Assembly (NCBI RefSeq): GCF_011057715.1 | Contig: NZ_LNGH01000011.1 | Span: 53,239 to 117,238 of the forward strand | Direction: 5' to 3' | Length of the DNA: 64,000 bases | From: Marinitoga sp. 38H-ov | GTDB lineage: Bacteria; Thermotogota; Thermotogae; Petrotogales; Petrotogaceae | Shown here: one piece after another, positions 36,265-48,787 of the stretch | Numbering within the stretch: position 1 is the stretch's first letter | Layout of the letters: every line of letters begins with the position of its first letter | The notes under the pieces: generated by a model | Database searches by the model: none | Seen by the model: only the letters and a program-made list of their open reading frames with translations | What the model was told of the DNA's origin: nothing | Position numbers and translations under genes: made by a program

Positions 36265-37536
36265 ATGTGGGATAATTTAAAGTTAATTGACCCTGAGATT
36301 CATGAAATCGTTATGAAAGAATTAAAAAGACAAGAGTATGGATTGGAATTAATTGCTTCTGAAAATTTTGCATCGTTAGCTGTAATGGAAGCAATGGGAA
36401 GTGTATTAACAAATAAATACGCAGAAGGTTATCCTAAAAAAAGATATTATGGGGGTTGTGAATTTGTAGATGAAGCAGAAACTTTAGCTAGAAACAGAGC
36501 AAAAGAATTATTTAATGCTAAATATGCTAATGTTCAACCTCATTCAGGTTCTCAAGCAAATATGGGTGTTTATTTAGCATTAATGAAAACTGGAGATACA
36601 TTAATGGGAATGTCATTAAGTCATGGTGGACACTTAACTCACGGAGCTTCAGTAAACTTTTCTGGAACAATTTTTAATGTTGTGCAATATGGCGTTAACG
36701 AAGAAACAGAAGTTATAGACTATGATGAAGTAGAAAAATTAGCTTTAGAACATAAACCAAAGGTTATAGTAGCTGGTGGTAGTGCTTATGCAAGAATAAT
36801 AGACTTTAAAAGATTTAGAGAGATAGCTGATAAAGTTGGAGCTTATTTAGTGGTTGATATGTCACACTTTGCTGGATTAGTAGCAGCAGGATTATATCCT
36901 AACCCATTAGAATATGCGCATGTTGTAACTACAACAACTCATAAAACATTAAGAGGTCCTAGAGGCGGAATGATATTAACTAATGATAAAGAATTATACA
37001 AATTAATAAATAAATCTATTTTCCCTGGTATTCAAGGCGGACCATTAATGCATGTTATTGCAGCAAAGGCTGTAGCCTTTAAAGAAGCTTTATCTCCAGA
37101 ATTTAAAGAATATCAAAAACAAGTAATAAAAAATGCAAAAAAATTAGCAGCTGAAATGGAAAAATTAGGTTTTAGAATCGTTTCTGGAGGAACAGATTCA
37201 CATTTATTCCTAGTAGATTTAAACGAAAAAGGCGTTACAGGTAAAGCTGCTGAAAAAGCTTTAGAAGAAGCAGGCATTACTGTAAACAAAAACACTATTC
37301 CTAAAGAAACAAGATCCCCATTTGTAACTAGCGGTATAAGAATTGGTACTCCGGCAGTTACAACAAGAGGTATGAAAGAAGAAGAAATGGTTATTATAGC
37401 ACAATTGATTAATGAGATAATAACAAACATAAAAGATGAAGAAGGAAACTTAGATGAAGAATTTAAAATAAATATGAAAAATAAAATAAAAGATCTTTGC
37501 GAAAAATTCCCATTATATAAAGGTAAATTATTATAA
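36265..37536 (+). CDS. glyA: Serine hydroxymethyltransferase
   Basis: A 423-residue PLP enzyme that converts serine to glycine while charging tetrahydrofolate. Landmarks: [49 protein letters not shown] and the PLP-lysine motif [13 protein letters not shown]. Length is normal. AAAGGAGG precedes the start. It is followed by its own terminator and so looks monocistronic. Its upstream region is shared with the divergent fermentation operon. Confidence 0.98.
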   Translation: MWDNLKLIDPEIHEIVMKELKRQEYGLELIASENFASLAVMEAMGSVLTNKYAEGYPKKRYYGGCEFVDEAETLARNRAKELFNAKYANVQPHSGSQANMGVYLALMKTGDTLMGMSLSHGGHLTHGASVNFSGTIFNVVQYGVNEETEVIDYDEVEKLALEHKPKVIVAGGSAYARIIDFKRFREIADKVGAYLVVDMSHFAGLVAAGLYPNPLEYAHVVTTTTHKTLRGPRGGMILTNDKELYKLINKSIFPGIQGGPLMHVIAAKAVAFKEALSPEFKEYQKQVIKNAKKLAAEMEKLGFRIVSGGTDSHLFLVDLNEKGVTGKAAEKALEEAGITVNKNTIPKETRSPFVTSGIRIGTPAVTTRGMKEEEMVIIAQLINEIITNIKDEEGNLDEEFKINMKNKIKDLCEKFPLYKGKLL

Positions 37537-37537
37537 T

Positions 37538-37556
37538 AAGCCCTTCGGGGCTTTTA
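37538..37556 (+). terminator. glyA terminator
   Basis: AAGCCC-TTCG-GGGCTT followed by TTAT; a stable tetraloop hairpin directly after the glyA stop. Confidence 0.85.
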
Positions 37557-37564
37557 TATTTAAT

Positions 37565-37590
37565 ATAAAAAAAGGAGCTAAAAAGCTCCG
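37565..37590 (-). terminator. Hairpin with terminator features on the minus strand
   Basis: GGAGCT (37574-37579) pairs with AGCTCC (37584-37589); the T run that would make it a terminator exists only on the minus strand. No minus-strand gene is evident upstream. The interval 37591-37730 holds an isolated AAGGAGG (37604) without a start codon and otherwise nothing recognisable. Confidence 0.5.
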
Positions 37591-37730
37591 AATAAATTTA
37601 TTTTAAGGAGGATAGGGGTATAATAATACTATCATTATTTTGTTAAAACAATGTCAATTTATTATTCAAAAATATGTATTATAAATTAAGAAAAGCAAAA
37701 CATATTGTATATTAAAAAGATTATAAAAAA

Positions 37731-37739
37731 TGGTATAAT
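37731..37739 (+). promoter_or_regulatory. Extended -10 promoter of the ompH-lptB operon
   Basis: TG-G-TATAAT at 37731-37739, 32 bases before the ATG; a strong AGGAGGTG site lies between. Confidence 0.6.
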
Positions 37740-37771
37740 AATAAGAAGAAATTTTTAGGAGGTGTTTTTTA

Positions 37772-38269
37772 ATGAAAAATTTTTCAAAACTTTTTATTGT
37801 AGCAGTTGTTTTATTAGCGTTTTTGTTTATTCCCAAGGTGGGTATATCAGAAGAATCCAAACAAACGGGTAAAGATCTAAAAATTGCATTTGTACAAATG
37901 GAAAAAGTAACTCAAACCTATTATAAATGGGTTGATTTACAAGAAAAGTACAAGAATGATCTTGCATATTATCAAAATAAAATAAATAAAATGCAAGAAG
38001 ATTATCAAAATTTAAAAAGCTCTGGTGCTTCACAGGAAGAACTAACACAAAAACAACAAGAATTACAAACAAGAATTAGCGAATATCAAAAAGCTATTCA
38101 AGATGAATACACTCAAAAAACAAATCAATTACTTGAAGAAATCAAAAATAAAGTAATTGAATATTCTAAAGAAAATGGATATAATTTGGTATTGTATGAA
38201 CCATCAGTTATATACGCTGATGATTTAGTTGACATCACACCACAAATTATAGAATTATTAAAAAAATGA
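37772..38269 (+). CDS. OmpH/Skp-family periplasmic chaperone-like protein
   Basis: A 165-residue protein with an N-terminal signal peptide (about residues 1-23) and a long central coiled coil (about residues 45-125) rich in Glu, Lys and Gln, the plan of the OmpH/Skp family. IAFVQMEKVTQTYYKW is the conserved first strand, and GYNLVLYEPSVIYADD with DIT closes the trimer core. In Thermotogota it would handle outer-membrane (toga) proteins in the wide periplasm. Its stop overlaps the start of lptB by 4 bases. Confidence 0.85.
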   Translation: MKNFSKLFIVAVVLLAFLFIPKVGISEESKQTGKDLKIAFVQMEKVTQTYYKWVDLQEKYKNDLAYYQNKINKMQEDYQNLKSSGASQEELTQKQQELQTRISEYQKAIQDEYTQKTNQLLEEIKNKVIEYSKENGYNLVLYEPSVIYADDLVDITPQIIELLKK

Positions 38270-38970
38270 GCTATATCCATTGTAAAAAAATAACAAAAAA
38301 ATATGGAAAAAAAATTGTTTTAAATAGCGTAGATTTTGAAGCCAGCACCGGTAAAATCGTTGGGATTTTAGGTCCCAATGGTGCTGGTAAATCTACATTA
38401 TTTAAATCAATTTTAGGCATAGTTGTTCCTAAAAGTGGAGATATTTTTTTAGATGATATAAACATAACTCATTTACCTATTCATATTAGAGCTAAACACG
38501 GTATAGGATATCTTCCACAAGAAGTTTCTGTATTTAGGAATTTAACCGTTTGGGATAATATGGATTTAATTGCCACTATGTTAAAAATAGAAAACAAAGA
38601 AAAAGTAATAAAAGACATTTTAGAAGAATTTGGGATTTATGATTTAAAAGACCAAATTGCAGATTCATTATCAGGTGGTGAAAAAAGACGTTTAGAATTT
38701 GCAAGAACGTTGTTAACTAATCCTAAATTCATTTTATTAGATGAACCTTTTGTCGGTATAGATCCTATAACTGTTAAAGATATTCAAAAAATAATAAAAT
38801 CATTATCAGCAAAAAATCTTGGTGTTATTGTTACTGATCATAATGTCGATGAAATTGCAGAAGTTGTTGATATATTATATGTATTACACAAAGGTAATGT
38901 AATAGCATACGGAGAACCTGAAGCAGTATTAAAAGATATCAATGTTATCGAGAATTATTTAGGATGGTGA
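38266..38970 (+). CDS. lptB: LPS-export-type ABC ATPase
   Basis: A 234-residue ABC ATPase: Walker A GPNGAGKST, Q-loop YLPQEVSVFRNLTVWDN, signature LSGGEKRR, Walker B FILLDEPFVGIDP and switch TDHNV. The YLPQE...FRNLTV wording and overall length are those of LptB, the motor of the lipopolysaccharide transporter. The LptF/G membrane partners are not in this window. Coupled by overlap to the OmpH-like gene, which supports a role in outer-envelope biogenesis. A branched-chain amino acid LivF-like role is the main alternative, but no permease genes are near. Confidence 0.85.
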   Translation: MSYIHCKKITKKYGKKIVLNSVDFEASTGKIVGILGPNGAGKSTLFKSILGIVVPKSGDIFLDDINITHLPIHIRAKHGIGYLPQEVSVFRNLTVWDNMDLIATMLKIENKEKVIKDILEEFGIYDLKDQIADSLSGGEKRRLEFARTLLTNPKFILLDEPFVGIDPITVKDIQKIIKSLSAKNLGVIVTDHNVDEIAEVVDILYVLHKGNVIAYGEPEAVLKDINVIENYLGW

Positions 38971-38973
38971 AAT

Positions 38974-39501
38974 ATGAATATTGGCGTTATAGGATATTCT
39001 GGTAATCCAGATGAAAAACCAATAAACGATTTAAAAAATATAATTACTCAAATTGCAACTATTATCACAAAAAATAATTGGGTATTATTTAGTGGCGGAA
39101 GAAACGGTGTAATGGAATTAATTTCCAAAGAAACAAAAAAATTAGGCGGAAAAACTGTTGGAATATTACCTTGGGAAATAGAGGGGAATAAATATTTAGA
39201 TATTTCCATAAAAACTGGTTTAGATTTTTCTATGCGATCTTATGTTTTAGTAAAAAGTGTTGATGTTGTAATAAGTGTTGGTGGAGAAATAGGTACAGGA
39301 ATTGAAATCTTAGGAGCATACGCTAATGAAAAGCCAGTGATATTAATCAAAGGAACTGGTGGTTGGACAGATAGAATACAAAATATTTTAATTGATGGAA
39401 AATATTTAGATAATAGAAGATTAGTTGAATTATATATAATAGAAAATATAGATGATCTAGAAACAATATTAAAAAAAATAGAAAACAACTTAAAAAAATA
39501 A
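38974..39501 (+). CDS. TIGR00725 / LOG-like Rossmann protein
   Basis: A 175-residue single-domain Rossmann-like protein related to the lysine-decarboxylase-like (LOG) superfamily: IGVIGYSGNP at the start, SGGRNGVMELISKETKKLGGKTVGILP in the middle and GGEIGTGIEILGAYANEKPVI. The PGGxGTxxE motif of true LOG nucleotide hydrolases is altered to GGEIGTGIE, so catalytic activity is uncertain. It starts three bases after lptB and precedes gltX by 12 bases. Confidence 0.8.
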   Translation: MNIGVIGYSGNPDEKPINDLKNIITQIATIITKNNWVLFSGGRNGVMELISKETKKLGGKTVGILPWEIEGNKYLDISIKTGLDFSMRSYVLVKSVDVVISVGGEIGTGIEILGAYANEKPVILIKGTGGWTDRIQNILIDGKYLDNRRLVELYIIENIDDLETILKKIENNLKK

Positions 39502-42094
<2,593 letters not shown>

Positions 42095-43202
42095 CATATC
42101 TTTTATTAAATTCGATAATAGCATTATTCATTTAAGATATATAACAAATGAAAGAATAATTAATCCTAAAGTTTTTTTGATAAATAATGGATTTAGAATT
42201 AGGCCATTTTTTTCCTTTAGCCCAACTTATTTAGATATAAAAATAAATATTAATGATTTTAGTAAAATGGATATTTTAGATTTAAAATTAGAATATGATA
42301 CATTTAACGGATTAAAAACTGTTGAATTTGAGAAATTTATAGATATAAAGGAATTTTATGATGAAATAAAATTAGAAGTTTCAACTATTGAAACTTTAGA
42401 TGGATGGAAAGGTGTTTTAGTAAATAATTCCAATGGCCAATTTAAAATTAATTCAGTATGTATTGACGGAAAAATAAAGTTATATAAAAATGAATCAAAT
42501 ATTTTTTATTTACCTGAAAATATTGATGATGGTTTTCATGAAATTATTGTTTTTTATTATAATAAATATAACATCGAGAGGGAAAAAAGGATTAAATTTT
42601 ATAAAAAAGACTGGTTTTTTGGATCATCTAATTTAAAAGGAGCATCATATAAAGTTCAATTTATTGATAATTATTTGGTTAAAAAAGGTGATTCAATTTA
42701 TAAAATCGCTAGAAAATATAATGTAAAACCAGGCGAAATTATATTGTATAATAATATTGAAGATCCTAAAACAATTTACCCTGGACAATTACTAAAAATT
42801 GGAAAATTAAAATTTGGAGAAAGTCCTTTAATAATTACTGTTGATTTAGATAAATCTATTTTAAATTTATATTATTTAGGAAAAAAAGTATTATCTTATC
42901 CAGCAGCTGTAGGAAGAAGCGATGCTACTCCACCTGGTTATTATAGAATTATGTATAAAGAAAAAGAACCTGCTTTGTATTGGTATGGTGAATATATAAA
43001 ACCTGGGTCGATAATAAACGGAGTTGGAAGTAGATGGCTTCAATTATCTGAAGAACAATATGGAATTCACGGAACTACGAAACCTTGGGAAATTGGAAAA
43101 AGAATATCTCATGGATGTATAAGGTTATTTAATCAAAATGTAGAAATATTAGATTTTCTTACAGGAATTGGAACCGAGGTGTATGCTATAAAGAGGTGAT
43201 TT

Positions 43203-44114
43203 ATGTTATTTTTTATAACATTATTTAAAATTCTACCATTGTTTATTATAATTTCATTAGGATATATATTTGGAAAATTTTTTTCTGATTTAGATAATAA
43301 AATTTTAAATAAAGTCACAATATGGATCGCTGGTAACGTTCTTGCTTTTACAGCTATTAATTCGAATCCACCATCTTTTATAGAATTCAATTCCTATTTT
43401 TGGGGATACAGTGTTATATTTATATTAGCTATATTAATACCTTATTTTTTAAAAAAACTTAATTTAATCAAAGCTGAAAAAGGCGTCATTTCATTTGCTT
43501 TAATGTTTTCAAATGGTGGTTATTTAGGTTATCCTATTGTAAGCGCTTTATTTGGTGATGAATATATTGCGAAAGCTGTAATATATGTTATAGTAATGAC
43601 ATTATTATCTTTTTCTATAGGAATTGTAATTTTAACGGGAAATGTAAAAAAAGGATTAATTAATATGTTAAAATTACCAATGTTGTGGGGATTTTTAATT
43701 GGATGGATATTAGGAGTATTAGGATTAAAATGGAATGATTTGCCTAAATTATTATATGATCCAATACGAATGATTAAAGATGCTAGTATAGTTATAATTT
43801 TAATTAATATCGGGATATCTTTATCTAGAATAAAAATAAAAATATTTGATTTATATGATACAATATTGACAACTATTTTTAAGTTAGTTATATTTCCCCT
43901 TATAGCTGTTTTTATTGTAAAGTTCTTAAAACTTGATCCTATTTTAGCAGGAATATTTGTTATAGAAGTTGGAATGCCTGTAGGAATGAACGTTTCATTT
44001 ATTACAGAAGAATTAAATATTAATCCAGCTTTGGGTAATTTATTGGTATTTGTTAGCACATTATTATCAATTATAACAGTACCATTGTTATATTTAATAT
44101 TAAATATAATTTAA
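43203..44114 (+). CDS. AEC-family (auxin efflux carrier-like) transporter
   Basis: A 303-residue membrane protein with about ten helices in two five-helix repeats. Family marks: FSNGGYLGYPIVSALFG in the first half and EVGMPVGMNVSFITEE in the second, the crossover regions of AEC transporters. Family members export organic acids such as malate or malonate; the substrate here is unknown. Starts 3 bases after the transpeptidase stop with GAGGTGA as ribosome-binding site. Confidence 0.88.
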   Translation: MLFFITLFKILPLFIIISLGYIFGKFFSDLDNKILNKVTIWIAGNVLAFTAINSNPPSFIEFNSYFWGYSVIFILAILIPYFLKKLNLIKAEKGVISFALMFSNGGYLGYPIVSALFGDEYIAKAVIYVIVMTLLSFSIGIVILTGNVKKGLINMLKLPMLWGFLIGWILGVLGLKWNDLPKLLYDPIRMIKDASIVIILINIGISLSRIKIKIFDLYDTILTTIFKLVIFPLIAVFIVKFLKLDPILAGIFVIEVGMPVGMNVSFITEELNINPALGNLLVFVSTLLSIITVPLLYLILNII

Positions 44115-44132
44115 TATGAAAGGAGTGTAAAT

Positions 44133-44504
44133 ATGATTGATGTTAAAAAAATTAAAAGAATTGGTTTAGTGGGCGCTACAACTAATAAATCTAAATTTGG
44201 TTATAAAATATTAAAAGATTTAGTGTCTAAAGGTTATGATGTATATCCTGTAACACCGAATTATGAAGAAATTGATGGTATAAAAACATATAAAAGCGTT
44301 ACTGATTTACCAGAGGTTGATGTATTAAATTTTGTTGTTCCGCCATCAATAGGATTGAAAATTACAAAAGAAGCATATGAAAATGGTTTTAGAAAATTTT
44401 GGTATCAACCTGGTGCTGAATCTGAAGAAATAAAAGAGTATTTAGAATCATTGCCTGATGCAGAATATTTGTTTCACAAATGTATAATGGTTGAAACTAT
44501 TTAA
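44133..44504 (+). CDS. CoA-binding protein (YccU-like)
   Basis: A 123-residue single Rossmann domain like the CoA-binding part of succinyl-CoA synthetase: IGLVGATTNKSKFGYKILKDL, GYDVYPVTPNYEEIDG, VDVLNFVVPP and FRKFWYQPGAESEE. The usual CxM ending is present as FHKCIMVE. The family binds CoA but has no agreed role. AAAGGAGTG precedes the start; a terminator follows the gene. Confidence 0.9.
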   Translation: MIDVKKIKRIGLVGATTNKSKFGYKILKDLVSKGYDVYPVTPNYEEIDGIKTYKSVTDLPEVDVLNFVVPPSIGLKITKEAYENGFRKFWYQPGAESEEIKEYLESLPDAEYLFHKCIMVETI

Positions 44505-44505
44505 T

Positions 44506-44529
44506 AAAGCCCTTTGGGGCTTTATTTTT
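44506..44529 (+). terminator. Terminator after the CoA-binding protein gene
   Basis: AAAGCCC (44506-44512) with GGGCTTT (44517-44523), then ATTTTTA; GC stem with a short T run. Confidence 0.8.
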
Positions 44530-44544
44530 AATAGGAGGAATATA

Positions 44545-46035
44545 ATGTCTGATATAATGAAATTTACAGCTATATTTGCTTCAGCCACAATGATTAGCAG
44601 ATTTCTCGGCTTATTTAGAGATATATTATTTGCATATTATTTTGGTAGAAGCGGTGAATATGATGCATACATTATTGCTATATTATTACCATTCTTTTTA
44701 AGAAGGATTTTTGCTGAAGGAGCTTTTTCAACAGTTTTTATTCCTTTATATACTAGAAAAAATAATAAAGAAGCGAATATTTTTGCTAGCACTGCTATTA
44801 ATCTACTTATTATAATAACATTAGGACTATATTTTTTAGTATTTTTATTTTCACCAATATTCTCAAAAATTTTAGGAAGTGGTCTTAGCGAAGAATATTT
44901 ATCTTTATCTTCAAATTTAATGAAAATATCATTTCCTTTTATTACTTTTATATCTATATGGTCCATATTATCAGGAATATTATATAATAAAGAAAAATTT
45001 TTTATTTCCGCAGTTTCTCCTTCTTTAACAAATGTTTTTACCATTTTAGGCATAATTTTTTCCAGCTACTTTCAAATTAGAATTTATGGTCCTACAATAG
45101 GCTTTTTACTTGGTGGTTTTTTTCAACTATTATTTGTATATATATATTTAAAAAGAAAAAATATATTTCATTATCATTTTATTTTAAAAAAAGAATATAT
45201 CTCTGAAATTATTGGAATGTTTATTCCCGCATTTTTTGGCGTTGCTATATCTCATATTAATAGTATAGTTGATACTAATGTTGCATCTTGGACAGGTGAA
45301 GGCGGTATAGCAACTATACAATATGCTTTAAGATTATATCAATTACCTTTAGCTATTTTTGCAGTAAGTATAGCTAATGTTATTTTGCCTAGACTATCAA
45401 AACTTTCATTAAATGACCGGAAGGATGATTTTATAAGTGAGTTTAAAGAAGGTATATTAGTTTCATTATTTCTAACTATTCCTGCATCTTCAGGAATGAT
45501 TATATTGAGCAAAGAGATTATTAAATTGATTTATCAACGCGGAAATTTTACATGGGAAGATACTAAAATAACTGCATTTACTCTCGTAATGTATTCAATT
45601 GGAATAATATTTTATTCAATACATGGAATATTAGTTAGAAATTATTATTCGAAATTAAATACAAAAACACCTACAATAATTTCTTTTGTAATGGTAGCTA
45701 TTAATATTGTATTAGATATAGTTCTAGCAAAACTAATAGGAGTTGCAGGAATAGCTTTAGCTACAAGTATATCAGGTATATTGGGAGTAATAATTTTAGG
45801 TTGGGATTTTTATACTCATTTCAATAAAAATGATATTATTATTATTATAAAAATGATTTTTTCAACAATTGTAATGATTATAACTATATATTTTTTAAAA
45901 TCTTTTTATATGTCAAACTTATATACTATTTTTTTAATTTTAATAGGTATTATTTCATATATTATTACATCATATTTATTGAAAATAAAATACCTTAATG
46001 AAATTATGAATTTTATAAAAAAAAGATATAATTAA
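44545..46035 (+). CDS. murJ: Lipid II flippase
   Basis: A 496-residue inner-membrane protein with about 14 helices of the MOP superfamily that moves lipid II to the outer face for peptidoglycan synthesis. The first helices read SATMISRFLGLFRDILFAYYFG and FFLRRIFAEGAFSTVFIP, the standard MurJ opening, with conserved Arg residues in the central cavity. The start at 44545 has AGGAGG upstream; the longer frame begins inside the previous gene and its terminator. It is flanked by a terminator upstream and a promoter downstream. Confidence 0.95.
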   Translation: MSDIMKFTAIFASATMISRFLGLFRDILFAYYFGRSGEYDAYIIAILLPFFLRRIFAEGAFSTVFIPLYTRKNNKEANIFASTAINLLIIITLGLYFLVFLFSPIFSKILGSGLSEEYLSLSSNLMKISFPFITFISIWSILSGILYNKEKFFISAVSPSLTNVFTILGIIFSSYFQIRIYGPTIGFLLGGFFQLLFVYIYLKRKNIFHYHFILKKEYISEIIGMFIPAFFGVAISHINSIVDTNVASWTGEGGIATIQYALRLYQLPLAIFAVSIANVILPRLSKLSLNDRKDDFISEFKEGILVSLFLTIPASSGMIILSKEIIKLIYQRGNFTWEDTKITAFTLVMYSIGIIFYSIHGILVRNYYSKLNTKTPTIISFVMVAINIVLDIVLAKLIGVAGIALATSISGILGVIILGWDFYTHFNKNDIIIIIKMIFSTIVMIITIYFLKSFYMSNLYTIFLILIGIISYIITSYLLKIKYLNEIMNFIKKRYN

Positions 46036-46046
46036 ACATAGAATTG

Positions 46047-46055
46047 TGGTATAAT
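46047..46055 (+). promoter_or_regulatory. Extended -10 promoter of the sugar kinase operon
   Basis: TG-G-TATAAT at 46047-46055, in the 57-base gap before the kinase gene. No convincing -35 box. Confidence 0.5.
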
Positions 46056-46092
46056 TATGATATAAATAAAATAAATTCTAGGGGGCTATAAT

Positions 46093-47049
46093 ATGGATGT
46101 AATGACTGTAACATTAAATCCGTCTCTTGATAGAGAAATAGTAATAAATAATTTTAAAATCGGAGAAATGTTTAGAATATCTAATTCTTCTCAAGCTTTA
46201 GTAGAACCTGGAGGAAAAGGTATAAATGTCTCTAGAATGTTGAGTAAATTAGGTGTTGAAAATATGGCATTGGGCTTTTTAGGTGGTTTTATTGGAAGAG
46301 TATTTTTGGAAAAATTGCTCGAAGATAAAAATATTACATCTAATTTTATTTTTGTAGAAGAAGAAACTCGTGAAAATACTGCTATCTTGGATTTAGAAAA
46401 TCATACAATTACACAAATAAACACAATTGGCCCTAAAATAGATGCTGTTGATTTAGAACATTTTATTCAAAGATATGAAAATTCATTATCTATAGTTAAT
46501 AATGTTTTGATTTCAGGAAGTGTACCTCCTGGAGTTCCCGATGATATTTATGCAAATTTATTTAAATTAGCCAAAAATAAAGGTTTAATTACATATTTAG
46601 AAGCAAACGGAAAGCATTTCAATGAAGCTATTGAAAAATCTTGTCCTGACGTAGTTAGAGTTGATTTGAGAAGAGAAAAAAAATATTTTGATACTGATTT
46701 AAAAACACTTGATGATTACATTTATGCAGCTGAGGACATAATTAAACATGGAGCAAAACTTTCTATTTTAAGTTATCATGTTGAAGGTGATGTGATAGCA
46801 ACTAATAACGGTGTATGGATTTTTACTGTAGAAGAAAAGGTAGATAGAGCACATTTATTTGGAACAGGTGATGCCTTTATGACAGGTATAATCTATTATA
46901 TTTTAAAAAATGATTTTAATGCTTTTGAAGCAGCTAAATTTGGTATGACTACCGCATTAGCAAAAGTTCATCATGTTGAAAAATATATTGAAAATATTAA
47001 TGAAATAAACAAATATTTTGATTATTTTAGTATAAAGAAGGTGAAATAA
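46093..47049 (+). CDS. PfkB-family sugar-phosphate kinase (1-phosphofructokinase-like)
   Basis: A 318-residue ribokinase-fold enzyme. TVTLNPSLDREI and VEPGGKGINVSRMLSKLG are the N-terminal marks of the 1-phosphofructokinase/tagatose-6-phosphate kinase group. The anion-hole and base motif is GTGDAFMTG, with the catalytic Asp. No PTS genes are near, so the substrate may be fructose-1-phosphate, tagatose-6-phosphate or another phosphosugar. GGGGG precedes the start. The next gene overlaps by one base. Confidence 0.88.
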   Translation: MDVMTVTLNPSLDREIVINNFKIGEMFRISNSSQALVEPGGKGINVSRMLSKLGVENMALGFLGGFIGRVFLEKLLEDKNITSNFIFVEEETRENTAILDLENHTITQINTIGPKIDAVDLEHFIQRYENSLSIVNNVLISGSVPPGVPDDIYANLFKLAKNKGLITYLEANGKHFNEAIEKSCPDVVRVDLRREKKYFDTDLKTLDDYIYAAEDIIKHGAKLSILSYHVEGDVIATNNGVWIFTVEEKVDRAHLFGTGDAFMTGIIYYILKNDFNAFEAAKFGMTTALAKVHHVEKYIENINEINKYFDYFSIKKVK

Positions 47050-47504
47050 TGAAAGTTGAAGATATTATGTTAAAGGATGTAACTTCTATAGTAGAAGATG
47101 TAACTGTTGAAAGATTTATTACATTATGTGAAAGGCATGGTTACTCTGCATTACCCATAGTCGATAAAAATTTTCATTTAGTTGGATTATTAAGTGAATC
47201 AATGGTTATTAAAGCTTCTATACCAGGATACTTATCATTAATGCAGTCTACATCCTTTATTCCAGATTCACAACAATTTATAAAGGGATTAAAAAATATT
47301 TTACATGAACCAGTATCAAAAATAATGGATAAAAATCCTATAAAAGTATATTATGATGATACAGCATTATATGTAGCTGATGTTATAATAAAAAAAAGTT
47401 TAAAAATTGTTCCTGTTGTCGATCATAATGATAGATTAGTGGGTATTGTAAGAAGAATTAAACTATTAAGTCTAACAGCAAAGGGGATATTGGAAAAACC
47501 GTGA
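47049..47504 (+). CDS. Two-CBS-domain protein
   Basis: A 151-residue protein made of a CBS pair: MLKDVTSIVEDVTVERFITLC and YSALPIVDKNFHLVGLLSE form the first, KIMDKNPIKVYYDDTAL and KIVPVVDHNDRLVGIVRR the second. CBS pairs bind adenosine nucleotides and regulate partners. It overlaps the sugar kinase upstream (one base) and mtaB downstream (4 bases), so it may act on a neighbouring enzyme, but no target is evident. Confidence 0.9.
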   Translation: MKVEDIMLKDVTSIVEDVTVERFITLCERHGYSALPIVDKNFHLVGLLSESMVIKASIPGYLSLMQSTSFIPDSQQFIKGLKNILHEPVSKIMDKNPIKVYYDDTALYVADVIIKKSLKIVPVVDHNDRLVGIVRRIKLLSLTAKGILEKP

Positions 47505-48787
47505 AAAAGATAGACATTATTACATATGGATGCAAATTAAACCAATCTGAAAGTGCTTTTATAGGCGAAAAATTAGAAAAATTGGATTTTGAAGTTAGTT
47601 TTGATAAAAATGATGAAAATAGCGATTATATTTTAATAAATTCTTGTACAGTAACATCAGAAGCAGAACGAAAAATAAAACAATATATTAGAAAAATTAA
47701 AAGAAAAGATATTAATAAAAAAGTTATTGTTGTTGGTTGTACTGCTCATACAAATATCGAAGGTTTAAAAGATGCTGGTGCTGATTTAATATTAGGTAAT
47801 TTTGAAAAAAAATATATAGAAGAATATATAGATAAAAATGGTATCTATGTAGACAAAGATTATTGGAAAAATAATAAAGACAAAGTTTTTATTCCGAATA
47901 AACCATATAATTCATACTCTAGGTTTTTCTTACCCATTGAAGAAGGGTGTCTTGAATTTTGTACATATTGCAGGATAATTTTTGCAAGAGGAAATAAAAT
48001 TAGAAGTTCCTCAAAAGAGAGTATTTTCAGTAAAGTGGATAACATAATAAATTCTGGTATTAAAGAAATTGTCTTAACAGGAATTAACCTTACTTATTTT
48101 GGTTATGGAACTGATTACGATTTAAAAAAACTTATTTTTGATTTGGACAATAAATATAAATATAAAGATATTAGATTTAGAATTAGTTCCTTATATCCTG
48201 ATTTTATTGATAAAGATATTATAAATTTAATTAATAATAGTAGTGTTTTTGAAAAACATATTCACTTATCTCTTCAACATGTTTCTAATAATATATTAAT
48301 TAATATGGGAAGAAAATATAGTGAAAAATATCTATATGATTTATTTAATATGATTTTTTATATAAATTCGATATTTTCTATTTCTGCTGATATTATAATA
48401 GGATTTCCCGGAGAATCCGATAAAGATTTTAATAAATTAATAAATTTTGTAAATACATATCCATTTTCTAGAATACATGCTTTTAGATATTCAAATAGAC
48501 CAAATACAAAAGCCTCTAGAATGAAGGAACAAATACCAGGTAATATAAAAAAAGAAAGAATGTCAGAATTTCAAAAATATATTGAAAAATCAACAAATCA
48601 TTATTTAAATAAATTATTAAATAAAAAGGTTGAGGTTTTGGTTGAAAAAAATGATAATAATAAAAGTTATGGATATGATGAATTTTATATTTATCACGAA
48701 ATTTCTCAAAATTTAGAAAAAGATAATTTCTATGATGTTATTATAAATAATATAAATAAGGATGGAGTGATATCCAATGTTTTATAA
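47501..48787 (+). CDS. mtaB: tRNA t6A37 methylthiotransferase
   Basis: A 428-residue radical SAM enzyme that adds a methylthio group to N6-threonylcarbamoyl-A37 of tRNA. The N-terminal UPF0004 domain contributes cysteines in ITYGCKLNQSES, INSCTVTSEAE and VGCTAH; the radical SAM motif is CLEFCTYC. GFPGES and a C-terminal TRAM-like domain follow. GTG start overlapping the CBS gene by 4 bases. MiaB is the main alternative, but the GCKLNQ wording and the 428-residue length favour MtaB. Confidence 0.9.
   Translation: MKKIDIITYGCKLNQSESAFIGEKLEKLDFEVSFDKNDENSDYILINSCTVTSEAERKIKQYIRKIKRKDINKKVIVVGCTAHTNIEGLKDAGADLILGNFEKKYIEEYIDKNGIYVDKDYWKNNKDKVFIPNKPYNSYSRFFLPIEEGCLEFCTYCRIIFARGNKIRSSSKESIFSKVDNIINSGIKEIVLTGINLTYFGYGTDYDLKKLIFDLDNKYKYKDIRFRISSLYPDFIDKDIINLINNSSVFEKHIHLSLQHVSNNILINMGRKYSEKYLYDLFNMIFYINSIFSISADIIIGFPGESDKDFNKLINFVNTYPFSRIHAFRYSNRPNTKASRMKEQIPGNIKKERMSEFQKYIEKSTNHYLNKLLNKKVEVLVEKNDNNKSYGYDEFYIYHEISQNLEKDNFYDVIINNINKDGVISNVL

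Noticed and set aside
37666..37860. 64-codon minus-strand frame before ompH
   Set aside because: It overlaps the signal-peptide region of ompH in antisense and has no ribosome-binding site; it does not explain the minus-strand hairpin at 37574 convincingly.
43529..44059. 176-codon minus-strand frame opposite the AEC transporter
   Set aside because: Antisense to a well-defined transporter gene and no recognisable protein features; a product of skewed codon use.
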